From positions 589,001 through 653,000 of the forward strand of contig NZ_UGOD01000001.1 in assembly GCF_900461525.1 (NCBI RefSeq): DNA of 64,000 nt, read 5' to 3'. A program made the position numbers and the translations under genes. The DNA comes from Legionella busanensis. GTDB taxonomy: Bacteria; Pseudomonadota; Gammaproteobacteria; Legionellales; Legionellaceae. A model generated the notes under the pieces. That model was given only the letters and a program-made list of their open reading frames with translations. It was not told the DNA's origin and searched no databases. Every line of letters starts with the position of its first letter. Position 1 is the first letter of the stretch. Positions 42,845-52,726 of this stretch are shown here, in pieces.

Positions 42845-45800
42845 AGCGCATATTTTATACTCTAGCCCTTTTAATATTTGTTATCTCAGTTAATGGCATC
42901 GTTTCGACTTGGGCTGCGGAAGATAATACTATAGAGCAAAAATATTCCTTAGCACAAAAGCTTATTGCAGAACGAAGATATCAAGAAGCAATTAAGCTTT
43001 TGGAAGAAGTAAAAGTTAATAATAAAAAGCCAGACGTAGATATTACTTTAGGCGACACTTATGTCATGTTAGATAATTTACAGATGGCCCTATATTATTA
43101 TAAATCTGCTCTTGATAAAGCGAAGTTAAGCAACAATGAAGTCATGGCCCGCATTTCTCTCTTCCGTATCGCCCGTATGCAGATAAGTTTAGATCAGGTT
43201 CAAGAAGCTATTATAAATTATGAATTGTTATTGAATATGAATTTATCCTCAGAAGATAGAGGCATTGCTGAAGAAGGTTTACAAAAAGCTCAAGCTATCT
43301 TATTGGGCAAGAAACTACAACAAGCCGCTACTTTTATTGAACAAGGGAAAGGGACAGTAGCTTTTGATCTTATCAAAAATGATTTGGAAAAAAATAAAGA
43401 TAATTACCGTTTACAAATTATTGCTGGCCAAAGCTTAGCTTTAATGAATAAACCTCAAGAAGCATTAATACATTTTCAGCAGGCTCTTGATTTAAGCATT
43501 TCTAATGATGAGAATAATACTGCACTTTTAAATATAATTAAAATGCAATACTGGTTAGGTGATAATCAAGCAGCCCAAAAATCTTTGGTAGAACTGCAAA
43601 AGTTACCTTTATCTGAGCAAAATAAACAGCAGCTTAATAATATTATTGAACAATCCGTGGCTACTCCTAAAGCTCTTGAACAAAAAAGCGCTGAGGAAGC
43701 TCAAGAGGTTTTACTTGGTGATAAGTTACAAAAAGCTACAGTGCTTATAAAACGAGAGAAAGGTAAGGCTGCTTACACAATTATCAAAGATGAGTTAGAA
43801 AAAAATATAAGTAGTTATCGTTTACAATTTGTGGCTGGACAAAGTTTAGCGATGATGGGAAAACCAGCGGAAGCGTTAGATCATTTTCAACGCGCTCTAG
43901 CGTTAAGTCAGACCAATGAACAAAAAATAGCAACGCTTTTAAATATACTTAAAATGCAATATTGGTTGAAGAGTAATTCAGCGCAGCAGACGTTAAATCA
44001 ATTACAAAAACTATCATTATCTACGCAAGATAAACAGCAGCTGGATAAAATAATTACTAATTCAACAATAGTGCTTGGATTAAATACAGATGATACAAAA
44101 ACTGAGGTTAATGAGACACTATTAGGGGAAAAGTTACAGCGTGCTATTGTTCTTATTGAGCGAGGGCAAGGTAAGGCTGCTTATGCAATTATTAAAGATG
44201 AATTAGAAAAAAATGATAAAAGTTATCGTCTGCAATTTGTGGCTGGACAAAGTTTGGCAATGATGGAAAGGCCACAAGAAGCGTTAAGGTATTTTCAACG
44301 AGCTTTATCACTAAGCCAAAATGAAGAGCAAAGAGTATCGACTCTTTTGAATATCCTTAAAATGCAGTATTGGTTGAAAGATAATTCAGCACAGCAAACT
44401 TTAAATCAGCTGCAAAAATTAAATTTATCTGCGCAAGAAAGGAGGCAGTTAGATAAGATAGTTAGTAACTCAAAGGCAGCGCCTGGAACGAATCCAGATA
44501 AAAATGAAATGAATGAGTCACTACTAGGGGAAAAGTTACAGCGCGCCATTGCCTTTATTGAGCAAGGGCGAGGTAAGGCTGCTTACGCAATTATTAAAGA
44601 CGAATTAGAGAAAAATAATAAAAGTTATCGCCTACAATTTGTGGCTGGACAAAGTTTGGCAATAATGGAAAAGCCAAAGGAAGCATTAAATCATTTTCAA
44701 CTTGCTTCTGAATTAAGTGAAAATGATGAGCAAAAAATCGCAACTCTCTTAAATATACTTAAGATGCACTATTGGTTATTAAATTTAAAAGCTGCTGAAA
44801 ATACTTTAAAAGAGTTACATGCATTACCATTAACACCAAAAGATAAAAAGGAAATTATTGAATTAACTATAAAATCTAGACTTAAAAAAGCAAGTCGTGT
44901 TGGTAAAAATCCTACTGATTTAGCGATGGAACGAATTCGACTAGCCCTTAAAAAGGAAAAACCGCGAGAGGCTTTAGCTCTTTTACTTAAATACCCGAAT
45001 AAAACATCTTACCTTTATTATTTAACTGCCGGTGATGTATTATTTTTACTTGAGGATCCCCGTAACTCAGAAGATTACTATATAGCTGCTTATAAGAAGG
45101 CAACAAACCAAGAAGAAAGAAAAGCTGCACTTTTTGGTATTGGTAAAACGACATTATGGCTTGAAGAATATGAAAAAGGGCTAGCCGCTTATAGAGAATT
45201 ATCAACCTTCTCCTTAACAAAAGATGATAAAGAGATCGTAACTACTGGCTTGGTTATTTCCATTACTAACTTAGATTTTCCCCGTAAAGCACTAACATTA
45301 GTAGAGAACACACCTAGTTTTAATTATCCTATGAGTGTTATTGCTGCTACTAGAGCTGCTCTGTATTCGGGCTTAGCTTATAAAGCTCAGGCTATTTGGT
45401 TAGGAAATCTCAAAACGTTACAAAAAATTCCTCCTGGACATTTTCTCCAACGGCAAATAAGAGAAATTAATTGGCTCTTATTACAAGAAACTTCTACTGC
45501 AGCGCTCGGCACTAATTATTATACTGTTAAAGATACAGACGACTTTGTAATAACGCGACAATCTGCGGATTATAGTTACAGAACTTTTGGTATCAATTCA
45601 AATACAATTTCCGTTGTAGGCCAGAATTTTTATACCGATCCTCAATACAAAATTAAAATGAATTATTTCTCTATTCGTCAAATATTTACAAATATTGAAG
45701 ACGATCTAGATTTAGATTTTACAGCAACCGCGGCCGAGCTTCGCTATGGATACCCTCTAGATCAATCACCATGGCGACCTATGTTATGGCGGGCCGGATT

Positions 45801-46395
45801 ATTTTATCATCCTAATGATTATTTAGTATTTAATACTTACAATAGTCAAGAAGTTGTTGAAGCAATTCCGGCTCTGCAAGAAGGCATTCTTATCAATACA
45901 ACAGAAGGCGGATTCATTTTTCATCCCATAACTCGACTTTATACCCGTTTTGCTTTTTTTCATAACCGTTTCACTGATGGTAATAGACGTAATGGTAAAT
46001 CAATGGCATTTAGCTATCAGCTTATCCGTCAACTTGCACTATTTGTTGAATTACGTTATCGAGGTTATCGTAATTCTCTTTATAGTAATGGTAATTATTT
46101 TAGTCCTGCTAAATTAGAAGAAAAAACAATTAATGTTATTCTTAAAAGACGTTTTACGGCAACTTGGGCTATTTATGCTGAAGGCGGGGTGGGTGATCAA
46201 ACTATATTGCCAACGCCATTCGATCAAGAAAGTAAGGCACCTGTACTTTCTTATGATATAAACTTAACCGGTGCATTAACAGATAATCTACGACTTAATT
46301 TAGTTTATGGCTACAGTCGAAATGCGTTTGGTTCCTTTATGGGAAGCTATGCTCGAACTTATTTTGCTGCAAATTTAAAGCTCTTTATCCTCTAA
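42841..46395 (+). CDS. TPR-rich outer-membrane exopolysaccharide exporter (PgaA/PelB-like)
   Basis: An 1184-residue protein with a signal peptide (MKRIFYTLALLIFVISVNG, cleavage likely after STWAA), TPR-like helical repeats to about residue 880 and a C-terminal region of alternating strands ending in FAANLKLFIL, typical of an outer-membrane beta-barrel. This is the architecture of PgaA and related exporters. Four near-identical internal units of about 135 residues begin near residues 150, 290, 425 and 560 (LLGEKLQRAI... KAAYAIIKDELEKN...). It is coupled to the GT2 gene by a 4-bp overlap. Confidence 0.83.
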   Translation: MKRIFYTLALLIFVISVNGIVSTWAAEDNTIEQKYSLAQKLIAERRYQEAIKLLEEVKVNNKKPDVDITLGDTYVMLDNLQMALYYYKSALDKAKLSNNEVMARISLFRIARMQISLDQVQEAIINYELLLNMNLSSEDRGIAEEGLQKAQAILLGKKLQQAATFIEQGKGTVAFDLIKNDLEKNKDNYRLQIIAGQSLALMNKPQEALIHFQQALDLSISNDENNTALLNIIKMQYWLGDNQAAQKSLVELQKLPLSEQNKQQLNNIIEQSVATPKALEQKSAEEAQEVLLGDKLQKATVLIKREKGKAAYTIIKDELEKNISSYRLQFVAGQSLAMMGKPAEALDHFQRALALSQTNEQKIATLLNILKMQYWLKSNSAQQTLNQLQKLSLSTQDKQQLDKIITNSTIVLGLNTDDTKTEVNETLLGEKLQRAIVLIERGQGKAAYAIIKDELEKNDKSYRLQFVAGQSLAMMERPQEALRYFQRALSLSQNEEQRVSTLLNILKMQYWLKDNSAQQTLNQLQKLNLSAQERRQLDKIVSNSKAAPGTNPDKNEMNESLLGEKLQRAIAFIEQGRGKAAYAIIKDELEKNNKSYRLQFVAGQSLAIMEKPKEALNHFQLASELSENDEQKIATLLNILKMHYWLLNLKAAENTLKELHALPLTPKDKKEIIELTIKSRLKKASRVGKNPTDLAMERIRLALKKEKPREALALLLKYPNKTSYLYYLTAGDVLFLLEDPRNSEDYYIAAYKKATNQEERKAALFGIGKTTLWLEEYEKGLAAYRELSTFSLTKDDKEIVTTGLVISITNLDFPRKALTLVENTPSFNYPMSVIAATRAALYSGLAYKAQAIWLGNLKTLQKIPPGHFLQRQIREINWLLLQETSTAALGTNYYTVKDTDDFVITRQSADYSYRTFGINSNTISVVGQNFYTDPQYKIKMNYFSIRQIFTNIEDDLDLDFTATAAELRYGYPLDQSPWRPMLWRAGLFYHPNDYLVFNTYNSQEVVEAIPALQEGILINTTEGGFIFHPITRLYTRFAFFHNRFTDGNRRNGKSMAFSYQLIRQLALFVELRYRGYRNSLYSNGNYFSPAKLEEKTINVILKRRFTATWAIYAEGGVGDQTILPTPFDQESKAPVLSYDINLTGALTDNLRLNLVYGYSRNAFGSFMGSYARTYFAANLKLFIL

Positions 46396-46432
46396 AAAGT
46401 AAGACTAGGATCAACCCCCCTTACCTAAAAAT

Positions 46433-47089
46433 TTAGTTAGATAGACTTTGACTTGATATTACAATTTCATTTTCTACTTTATATTTACTTTCAAAAAACA
46501 TGTGCCGACTAAAATCATTTGGCCCTGACTTAAATATAGGTAATACATAAAAATTAGGATTAAAATTAAATTGTTTACAAGTCTTTTCAACTAATTTGGC
46601 AAGATAGATGTCTGTAGATAACGCTTTTTTATAATAAGGAAGTCGAGATTCAAAATAGTTTTTTAGCTCTTTTTTAGAAATTGGATCAACAAGTTCTAAT
46701 TTTGAGGTAAACAATTTATCTAAAGCTTCAATCTCAAATATATAAGCATTAGTTTCAGTATTTTTTATATTTGCTGCAACATTAAAGGCGTGCCCCACTT
46801 CATGAATAATAGCGCCGATAATTTCAATCCTAGGTTGACTTAAGAAACTTTGTTTAATAGCAATGGTTTGATTCATTATCCAGTTTGGATGATGTCTACT
46901 TAAAAGCTGATAAGTATTTTTATTAATAAAAATAGCTGGATTTTTACAAGCTCCTGTAAAATCCTTAGGCGGTTGTAGTATATCAATAACTAATTTAGGT
47001 ATTTGAGCACATACTCCATTATTAAGGCCAAGTTTACCAATTAATTGACAGATTGCGATAAGTTGCTGAATTTCTGTTTCTGTAAGCAT
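46433..47089 (-). CDS. HEXXH-motif zincin-like protein of unknown function
   Basis: A 218-residue protein not placed in a named family. It contains IIGAIIHEVGHAFNVAANIK near residue 88, a metalloprotease-type HEVGH, and a candidate third ligand in NAYIFEIEALD near 112 (Glu). No signal peptide or membrane segment is seen, so it is cytosolic or exported by a route not visible here. It lies alone between convergent neighbours. In a Legionella-like host a secreted effector is conceivable but not shown. Confidence 0.68.
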   Translation of the reverse strand: MLTETEIQQLIAICQLIGKLGLNNGVCAQIPKLVIDILQPPKDFTGACKNPAIFINKNTYQLLSRHHPNWIMNQTIAIKQSFLSQPRIEIIGAIIHEVGHAFNVAANIKNTETNAYIFEIEALDKLFTSKLELVDPISKKELKNYFESRLPYYKKALSTDIYLAKLVEKTCKQFNFNPNFYVLPIFKSGPNDFSRHMFFESKYKVENEIVISSQSLSN

Positions 47090-47253
47090 TATGAACCTCT
47101 TCGTAATCTAAATTACATTTGCAAATGACACAAAAATTAAATGATTAAATTTAGTGACCAATGATTATTCTTCGTGCTTATTCATTAGTCAATAAGTTTA
47201 ATAATTTTTTTTGCTCAATGAGGTTCGCTGCTTACTACAATAAAAATTTAACT

Positions 47254-48837
47254 TTAATGCTTAAAATGTCTCACTCCGGTAAATATCATAGCAATATTGG
47301 CTGCATTAGCGGCTGCTATAATTTGTCCATCGCGGATTGAACCACCTGGTTGAATAATTGCCGTAATGCCAGCTTTGGCAATTAGCTCAATACTGTCAGG
47401 AAAAGGGAAAAAAGCATCAGATGCTAAAATTGAACCTTGACTAGAGAAGCCTGCTTGCTCTGCTTGCCATAATGCAATACGGGTACTCATTACACGACTT
47501 GTTTGTCCTGCGCCTATCCCAATAGTTGCTAAGTCCTTAGCTAGTACAATGGCATTTGACTTGACATATTTAACAGCTTGCCAGGCAAAGAGTAAATCTT
47601 GCTGCTGCTCTTTTGTAGGCCTTTTCTCAGTAACGATCATAAACTTATTGATATCAATAGGAAAATTATCATGTTCTTGAACTAAGAATCCGCCGTCAAT
47701 ATGTCGCATATCAAGTTTGAATTGATCATTTACAGGTAAATTGCCGGTTTCTAAAACTCGAATATTGGGTTTAGTTGCTAAAACTTTTCTCGCAGCATCA
47801 CTAATAATTGGCGCAATAATCACTTCAGCAAATTGAGTTGCCAATAAGGTGCTTGCCGTGTCTTCTTCTAGACAATGATTAAAGGCTAAAATACCGCCGT
47901 AACTTGACACAGGATCAGTTTGATAGGCGCGTTGATAAGCTTGAAGTTGATTGCTTGCTAAAGCGATACCACATGGATTACCATGTTTAACAATAACGCA
48001 GGCCGCAGTAGTTGATGCGAAAGCGCGTACACAATCTAGCGCTGCATCAGCATCCAATAAGTTATTGTAAGAAAGTGCTTTGCCTTGAATAACCTTAGCA
48101 AGAGCGAGAGAGCCTGGTAGTGCATTTTTATCTGTATAAAAAATAGCTTGTTGATGAGGATTTTCTCCATAACGCAAATCATATTGTTTGTTAAATTGGC
48201 AAGTTAGCGTAGTAGGAAAACCACTAGGCGTTTTTTCGTCATTTAAAGCATTGAGATAATTGGAAATAGCCGCATCATAAGCAGCCGTATGTGCAAATGC
48301 TTTTTTTGCCAGGTTAAAGCGCCAGTCTTTAGGCATTTTCTTTAAATTAATATATTCTGCTAATTCTTGATAATCGTGAGGGTTAACAACAACTATAAGA
48401 TGGGCATGGTTCTTTGCTGCTGCTCGAACCATAGCAGGACCGCCGATATCAATATTTTCAATTGCTTCAGAAAATTTACAATCTGGATCACTAATAACTT
48501 GTTCAAAAGGGTAGAGATTAACGATCAAAATATCAAACGGCTTAATGGCATGTTGTTTTAAGACATGCTGATCTTGTTTTCCACGCGCTAGTAAACCAGC
48601 ATGAATAGCTGGATGCAGTGTTTTAACACGCCCATCTAATATTTCAGGAAAATGGGTACAATCACTCACTTCAGTAACAGGAAGTTTCGCTTGACGTAAT
48701 AAGGCGGCAGTATTTCCTGTGGCAACTAATTCAATATTATGCTCATGAAGTGTAGTGGCTATGTCAATTAAGCCATTTTTATTAGAAACACTTAATAACG
48801 CTCTTTTAGGGCTAAAAGGGAGCATGTACTTCTCCAA
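47254..48837 (-). CDS. purH: Bifunctional AICAR transformylase / IMP cyclohydrolase
   Basis: Catalyses the last two steps of purine synthesis, AICAR to FAICAR to IMP. The IMP cyclohydrolase part has RALLSVSNKNGLIDIATTL at the start and GRVKTLHPAIHAGLLA near 68. The transformylase part has KALSYNNLLDADAALDCV near 255, VKHGNPCGIALA near 283 and DAFFPFPDSIELIAKAGI near 473. The length of 527 aa is standard. The typical partner purD is not adjacent. Confidence 0.97.
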   Translation of the reverse strand: MEKYMLPFSPKRALLSVSNKNGLIDIATTLHEHNIELVATGNTAALLRQAKLPVTEVSDCTHFPEILDGRVKTLHPAIHAGLLARGKQDQHVLKQHAIKPFDILIVNLYPFEQVISDPDCKFSEAIENIDIGGPAMVRAAAKNHAHLIVVVNPHDYQELAEYINLKKMPKDWRFNLAKKAFAHTAAYDAAISNYLNALNDEKTPSGFPTTLTCQFNKQYDLRYGENPHQQAIFYTDKNALPGSLALAKVIQGKALSYNNLLDADAALDCVRAFASTTAACVIVKHGNPCGIALASNQLQAYQRAYQTDPVSSYGGILAFNHCLEEDTASTLLATQFAEVIIAPIISDAARKVLATKPNIRVLETGNLPVNDQFKLDMRHIDGGFLVQEHDNFPIDINKFMIVTEKRPTKEQQQDLLFAWQAVKYVKSNAIVLAKDLATIGIGAGQTSRVMSTRIALWQAEQAGFSSQGSILASDAFFPFPDSIELIAKAGITAIIQPGGSIRDGQIIAAANAANIAMIFTGVRHFKH

Positions 48838-48916
48838 TTATATAGTTTTTAATATATAGCTTTACCCATTGCTGCCTTTTCTAAAGCTGAGTAGGTAAGA
48901 GTATAGATGTTTTGAT

Positions 48917-49786
48917 TTAACGACATGTAAATACAAGTAATGACCAATCTGCCAAAGTATCCGTTTGCTGATGAACAAAATCAGATTGATAAGCCTCTAT
49001 TAAGCTAGCTGTTTGTTCATTTAAAATACCTGAAACGACCAACATGCCTTGTTTATTAAGTAATTGTTTAAATTTGTCTTTTAATTGCAGTAAAGGTGTT
49101 AAAAGAATATTGGCAATAAGTAAATCAACTTTAACAGTCAGTTTATCAGGCGAAGTTATAATTAATTGTTGTGCATTAATTTTATTAACTTCAGCATTAC
49201 TTTGGGTGGCTTGTAATGCTTGTGGGTCAATGTCAACAGCATGGACAAGTTGAGCGTCTAATTTTAAAGCAGCTAAAGCTAGGATCCCTGAACCACAGCC
49301 GTAATCAATCATTACTTTAGAGGACAGGTCTGCTTTAGCAAGCCAAGTTAAGCAAAGTTGCGTAGTAGGATGAGTCCCTGTACCAAAGGCAAGTCCTGGA
49401 TCTAAGATTAAATTGATTTCTTTAGGGCTTGGTGGTGTAAGCCAAGATGGGCAAACCCATAAACGGTCACCAAAGCATTGCGGTTTAAAATCGTCCATCC
49501 AGGCTCTTTCCCAATCCTGATCAGGTAGTTTAGAAATAGTTACCTGCAAATGTGTATACAACTTAGATAAATTACGGGCAATTTCTTGAGCTAGTTCTTC
49601 ATATAGGAAGAGTGCTTTTATTGTTACTTCGGGCCATAAAGGTGTTGCACCTGGTAGGGGCTCTAGAACGGGGTCATCATTTTTATCGCTTAAAGTAATT
49701 GATAGCGCGCCACTTGTTTCAAGAATATCGCTTAAATTCTCAACTTCATCAGGGCGACATGCTTCAATTTCTAACTGATACCACAC
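48917..49786 (-). CDS. prmA: Ribosomal protein L11 methyltransferase
   Basis: Trimethylates ribosomal protein L11. Family marks: the N-terminal MWYQLEIEACRPDEVENLSD, DPGLAFGTGTHPTTQLCL near residue 128, VMIDYGCGSGILALAALKL near 158 (SAM motif I) and LLIANILLTPL near 222. The length of 289 aa is normal. It follows accC by 3 bp in the aroQ-accB-accC-prmA operon, a common gammaproteobacterial order. Confidence 0.96.
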   Translation of the reverse strand: MWYQLEIEACRPDEVENLSDILETSGALSITLSDKNDDPVLEPLPGATPLWPEVTIKALFLYEELAQEIARNLSKLYTHLQVTISKLPDQDWERAWMDDFKPQCFGDRLWVCPSWLTPPSPKEINLILDPGLAFGTGTHPTTQLCLTWLAKADLSSKVMIDYGCGSGILALAALKLDAQLVHAVDIDPQALQATQSNAEVNKINAQQLIITSPDKLTVKVDLLIANILLTPLLQLKDKFKQLLNKQGMLVVSGILNEQTASLIEAYQSDFVHQQTDTLADWSLLVFTCR

Positions 49787-49789
49787 AGT

Positions 49790-51139
49790 TTAAGATTCCT
49801 TTAACATCGATTCTAAATAATGAATATTGGTTCCACCCTCGACAAAGCTTTTATCATGCATAATTCGCTGATGCAACTCAATATTGGTTTTAATGCCTTC
49901 AATAATAATTTCATCTAACGCATTACGCATTCGACCAATAGCTTCTTTACGTGTTTTACCATAACTAATTAATTTACCAATCATAGAATCGTAATTAGGC
50001 GGTACGGTATAGCTACTATAAATATGAGAGTCAAATCGAATACCTGGTCCACCTGGCTGGTGTAATAAGCGAATAGTGCCAGGCGAAGGCATGAATGTGC
50101 GTGGATCTTCTGCGTTGATACGACATTCAATAGCATGACCAGTTAATTGAATATCTTCTTGTTTTAATGTGAAAGGTACTTCACTGGCAATTTTAATTTG
50201 CTCTTTAATTAAATCAATACCGGTAATCAACTCGGTAACAGGATGCTCTACCTGAATACGGGTATTCATTTCGATGAAATAAAAGCAGCCATCTTGATAG
50301 AGAAATTCAAACGTTCCTGCACCTCGATATTTTAATTCTGAACAAGCCTTTACTACTCGATCTCCAATTTCTTTCCGTAATTCTGGCGATATTCCAGGTG
50401 CTGGCGCTTCTTCTACTACTTTTTGGTGCCGTCTTTGCATAGAGCAATCACGCTCCCCTAGGTGTATAGCTTTTCCTTTGCCATCGCCTAACACTTGAAA
50501 TTCAATATGGCGTGGATTTTCTAAGAATTTTTCCATATATACGGTAGGATTATTAAAAGCGGCTTTAGCTTCACTACGTGTTAAAGCAATTGCATTTAGT
50601 AAGTTTGATTCACTATGAACAACACGCATACCACGGCCGCCACCACCGCCAGCCGCTTTAATGATAATTGGATAACCAATTTCTCTAGCAAGTTTTATAT
50701 TTTCCTGATCATTTTCTGAGAGTGGGCCATCTGAACCTGGAACACAAGGAACGCCAGCTTTTTTCATTGCAGTAATGGCTGATACTTTGTCACCCATTAA
50801 ACGAATGGTGTCACTATGAGGGCCAATAAAGGTAAAGCCGCTTTGCTCAACAATATCGGCAAAATCAGCATTTTCTGATAAAAAGCCATAACCAGGATGG
50901 ATAGCAACAGCATCCGTTATTTCAGCAGCTGAAATAATAGCAGGAATATTTAAATAGCTTTTTTGAGAAGGTGCAGGGCCAATACAAACTGTTTCATCAG
51001 CCAGTCGTACATGTAATAAATCTTTATCGACGCTTGAATGAACAGCAACTGTTTGTATACCTAGCTCTTTACAGGCACGCAAAATACGTAAAGCGATTTC
51101 ACCACGATTAGCAATCACAATTTTGTTAAGCATGCACAA
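49790..51139 (-). CDS. accC: Acetyl-CoA carboxylase biotin carboxylase subunit
   Basis: Carboxylates the biotin of AccB in fatty acid synthesis. Seen are [20 protein letters not shown] at the start, [15 protein letters not shown] near 80, [16 protein letters not shown] near 158 (ATP-grasp glycine loop), [16 protein letters not shown] near 225 and [14 protein letters not shown] near 288. The length of 449 aa is typical. Downstream of accB by 5 bp. Confidence 0.98.
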   Translation of the reverse strand: MCMLNKIVIANRGEIALRILRACKELGIQTVAVHSSVDKDLLHVRLADETVCIGPAPSQKSYLNIPAIISAAEITDAVAIHPGYGFLSENADFADIVEQSGFTFIGPHSDTIRLMGDKVSAITAMKKAGVPCVPGSDGPLSENDQENIKLAREIGYPIIIKAAGGGGGRGMRVVHSESNLLNAIALTRSEAKAAFNNPTVYMEKFLENPRHIEFQVLGDGKGKAIHLGERDCSMQRRHQKVVEEAPAPGISPELRKEIGDRVVKACSELKYRGAGTFEFLYQDGCFYFIEMNTRIQVEHPVTELITGIDLIKEQIKIASEVPFTLKQEDIQLTGHAIECRINAEDPRTFMPSPGTIRLLHQPGGPGIRFDSHIYSSYTVPPNYDSMIGKLISYGKTRKEAIGRMRNALDEIIIEGIKTNIELHQRIMHDKSFVEGGTNIHYLESMLKES

Positions 51140-51144
51140 CTTCC

Positions 51145-51621
51145 TTACTCAATAATAAATAACACTTGGTCATATTCAACCGGATCACCATTGTTTGCGC
51201 AGATATCGATAATTTTACCTGCTCTATCAGCTTCAATTTCATTAAACATTTTCATCGCTTCAACAATACACAATGTATCGCCTGCTTTGACTTGTTGGCC
51301 GACAGTTACAAAAGCGGGTGCATCAGGTGAAGGGGAAGTATACATTGTACCAACCATAGGAGAACGAATTTGATGACCTGATATTGAATTCTCTGTGGTT
51401 TTTACTTCAGTTATATCTGTGGTTGGTTGAATTTGAGGTGGTATATGAGTTGGCAAATTAGGCTGGGAGGGGGCCGTAATGTAGCGAGGTGGCGCTATCT
51501 CAGTGGGAGGATAGCTATAACGACTTAGACGAACGGACTCTTCACCTTCCTTGATTTCTATTTCTGAAATACCTGTTTCTTCCAACAATTCAATAAGTTT
51601 TTTGATTTTGCGGATATCCAT
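51145..51621 (-). CDS. accB: Biotin carboxyl carrier protein of acetyl-CoA carboxylase
   Basis: A 158-residue biotin carrier. The N-terminal helix has [20 protein letters not shown], a Pro/Thr-rich linker spans about 38-78 and the biotinyl domain carries the biotin lysine in [13 protein letters not shown] near 120, with the thumb loop [13 protein letters not shown] before it. Partner of AccC, encoded immediately downstream. Confidence 0.98.
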   Translation of the reverse strand: MDIRKIKKLIELLEETGISEIEIKEGEESVRLSRYSYPPTEIAPPRYITAPSQPNLPTHIPPQIQPTTDITEVKTTENSISGHQIRSPMVGTMYTSPSPDAPAFVTVGQQVKAGDTLCIVEAMKMFNEIEADRAGKIIDICANNGDPVEYDQVLFIIE

Positions 51622-51636
51622 TAATATAGCTCTCTC

Positions 51637-52074
51637 TCAATTAGATTCTTCTAAAATGGCTTGTAGGGCTAATCGATAGCCTCTAACACCAAATCCTGTT
51701 ATGACACCTTGAGCAATATCAGACAAATAAGAAAAATGTCTAAAGGGCTCACGCGCATAAATATTGGAAATATGTACTTCAAAGAAAGGTATAGCCACGG
51801 CACTTAATGCATCGCGAAGCGCAACACTCGTATGGGTAAAAGCAGCAGGATTAATAATGATGTAATCAATACTAGCATCAGCAGCTTGATGGATAGCATC
51901 AATTAATGCTGCTTCGCTATTGCTTTGAAAACAACTTAAATCCCAGCCCTTATCTGTTGCTAGTTTGCGCAAACTATTATTAATATCTGCCAGATTTGTT
52001 GAACCGTATACAGAAGGTTCACGTGTACCTAGTCTGTTTAAATTTGGTCCATGTAAAACTAAAATTTTTTTCAT
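51637..52074 (-). CDS. aroQ: Type II 3-dehydroquinate dehydratase
   Basis: Third step of the shikimate pathway. Typical type II marks are [20 protein letters not shown] at the start, [15 protein letters not shown] near 48, [18 protein letters not shown] near 73 and [20 protein letters not shown] near 96, with catalytic Tyr, Asn and His. I prefer ATG 52074 (MKKILVLHG), giving the usual 145 aa; the frame also has an ATG at 52095. First gene of the operon with accB, accC and prmA. Confidence 0.95.
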   Translation of the reverse strand: MKKILVLHGPNLNRLGTREPSVYGSTNLADINNSLRKLATDKGWDLSCFQSNSEAALIDAIHQAADASIDYIIINPAAFTHTSVALRDALSAVAIPFFEVHISNIYAREPFRHFSYLSDIAQGVITGFGVRGYRLALQAILEESN

Positions 52075-52427
52075 TTTGGGTGAAATAAACAACATTTTTG
52101 CGATTCTGCCTGAAGTTAAAGCTAATGTCTAGAACTAAGATGATATCGGCAAGATCAAAGCATAATTGTTACCAGGTTTTAGAAAAATTTATTTGGCAAC
52201 CTACTTTATTGCCAAAGATATAAAGCATAAATTCACTTCAAATTGTAAATTAAGTTTTGTTGGAATAAATTTTGAGTTGAAGTAATCTAGCCCGGGGAAA
52301 AGAATATATGAACTCTACTTGACCAAGGTAGCTAGAAAAGATAAACAAGCTATCCTGGTCTAATAATTTAGAAAAGCGGCTAATAACTGTATTTTTTAGA
52401 TAATTTGCCTTTGTTAGCAAAATTAAT

Positions 52428-52664
52428 TTAAGGCTTCCAATCTCCAGTGGGAGGCAATATGGTTGGTTCAAGCGGCATAAGAAGCCATAAAATAATATAG
52501 ACTAAAAACGCAGACCCACCCACCAGAAAAAAGAGGACAAACAATAGCCTTACCCACAGGGGATCCATATTAAAATAAGCTGCTAACCCACCACAAACAC
52601 CAGCAATCTTTTTGTCAGTACGTGAGCGATATAATTTTTTATAAGGTTTCTGTAATTCAGTCAT
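52428..52664 (-). CDS. PspC-domain membrane protein
   Basis: A 78-residue protein made up of one PspC domain: LYRSRTDKKIAGVCGGLAAY, then FNMDPLWVRLLFVLFFLVGG and a second hydrophobic stretch VYIILWLLMPLEP. PspC proteins are inner-membrane stress sensors or regulators; stand-alone copies are common and poorly characterised. No psp operon partner is adjacent. Confidence 0.86.
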   Translation of the reverse strand: MTELQKPYKKLYRSRTDKKIAGVCGGLAAYFNMDPLWVRLLFVLFFLVGGSAFLVYIILWLLMPLEPTILPPTGDWKP

Positions 52665-52726
52665 TGCTATTCCATTTAATCTATATATTTACTATTTTAC
52701 CATTTATTTTCGTTAATGTAGGTAAA

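Noticed and set aside
52250-52471. 73-codon frame overlapping the PspC gene
   Set aside because: Overlaps a recognised gene on the same strand in another frame and lacks a ribosome-binding site; the hairpin-like GACCAAGGTAGCT/AGCTATCCTGGTC inside has no T-run, so no terminator was called either.
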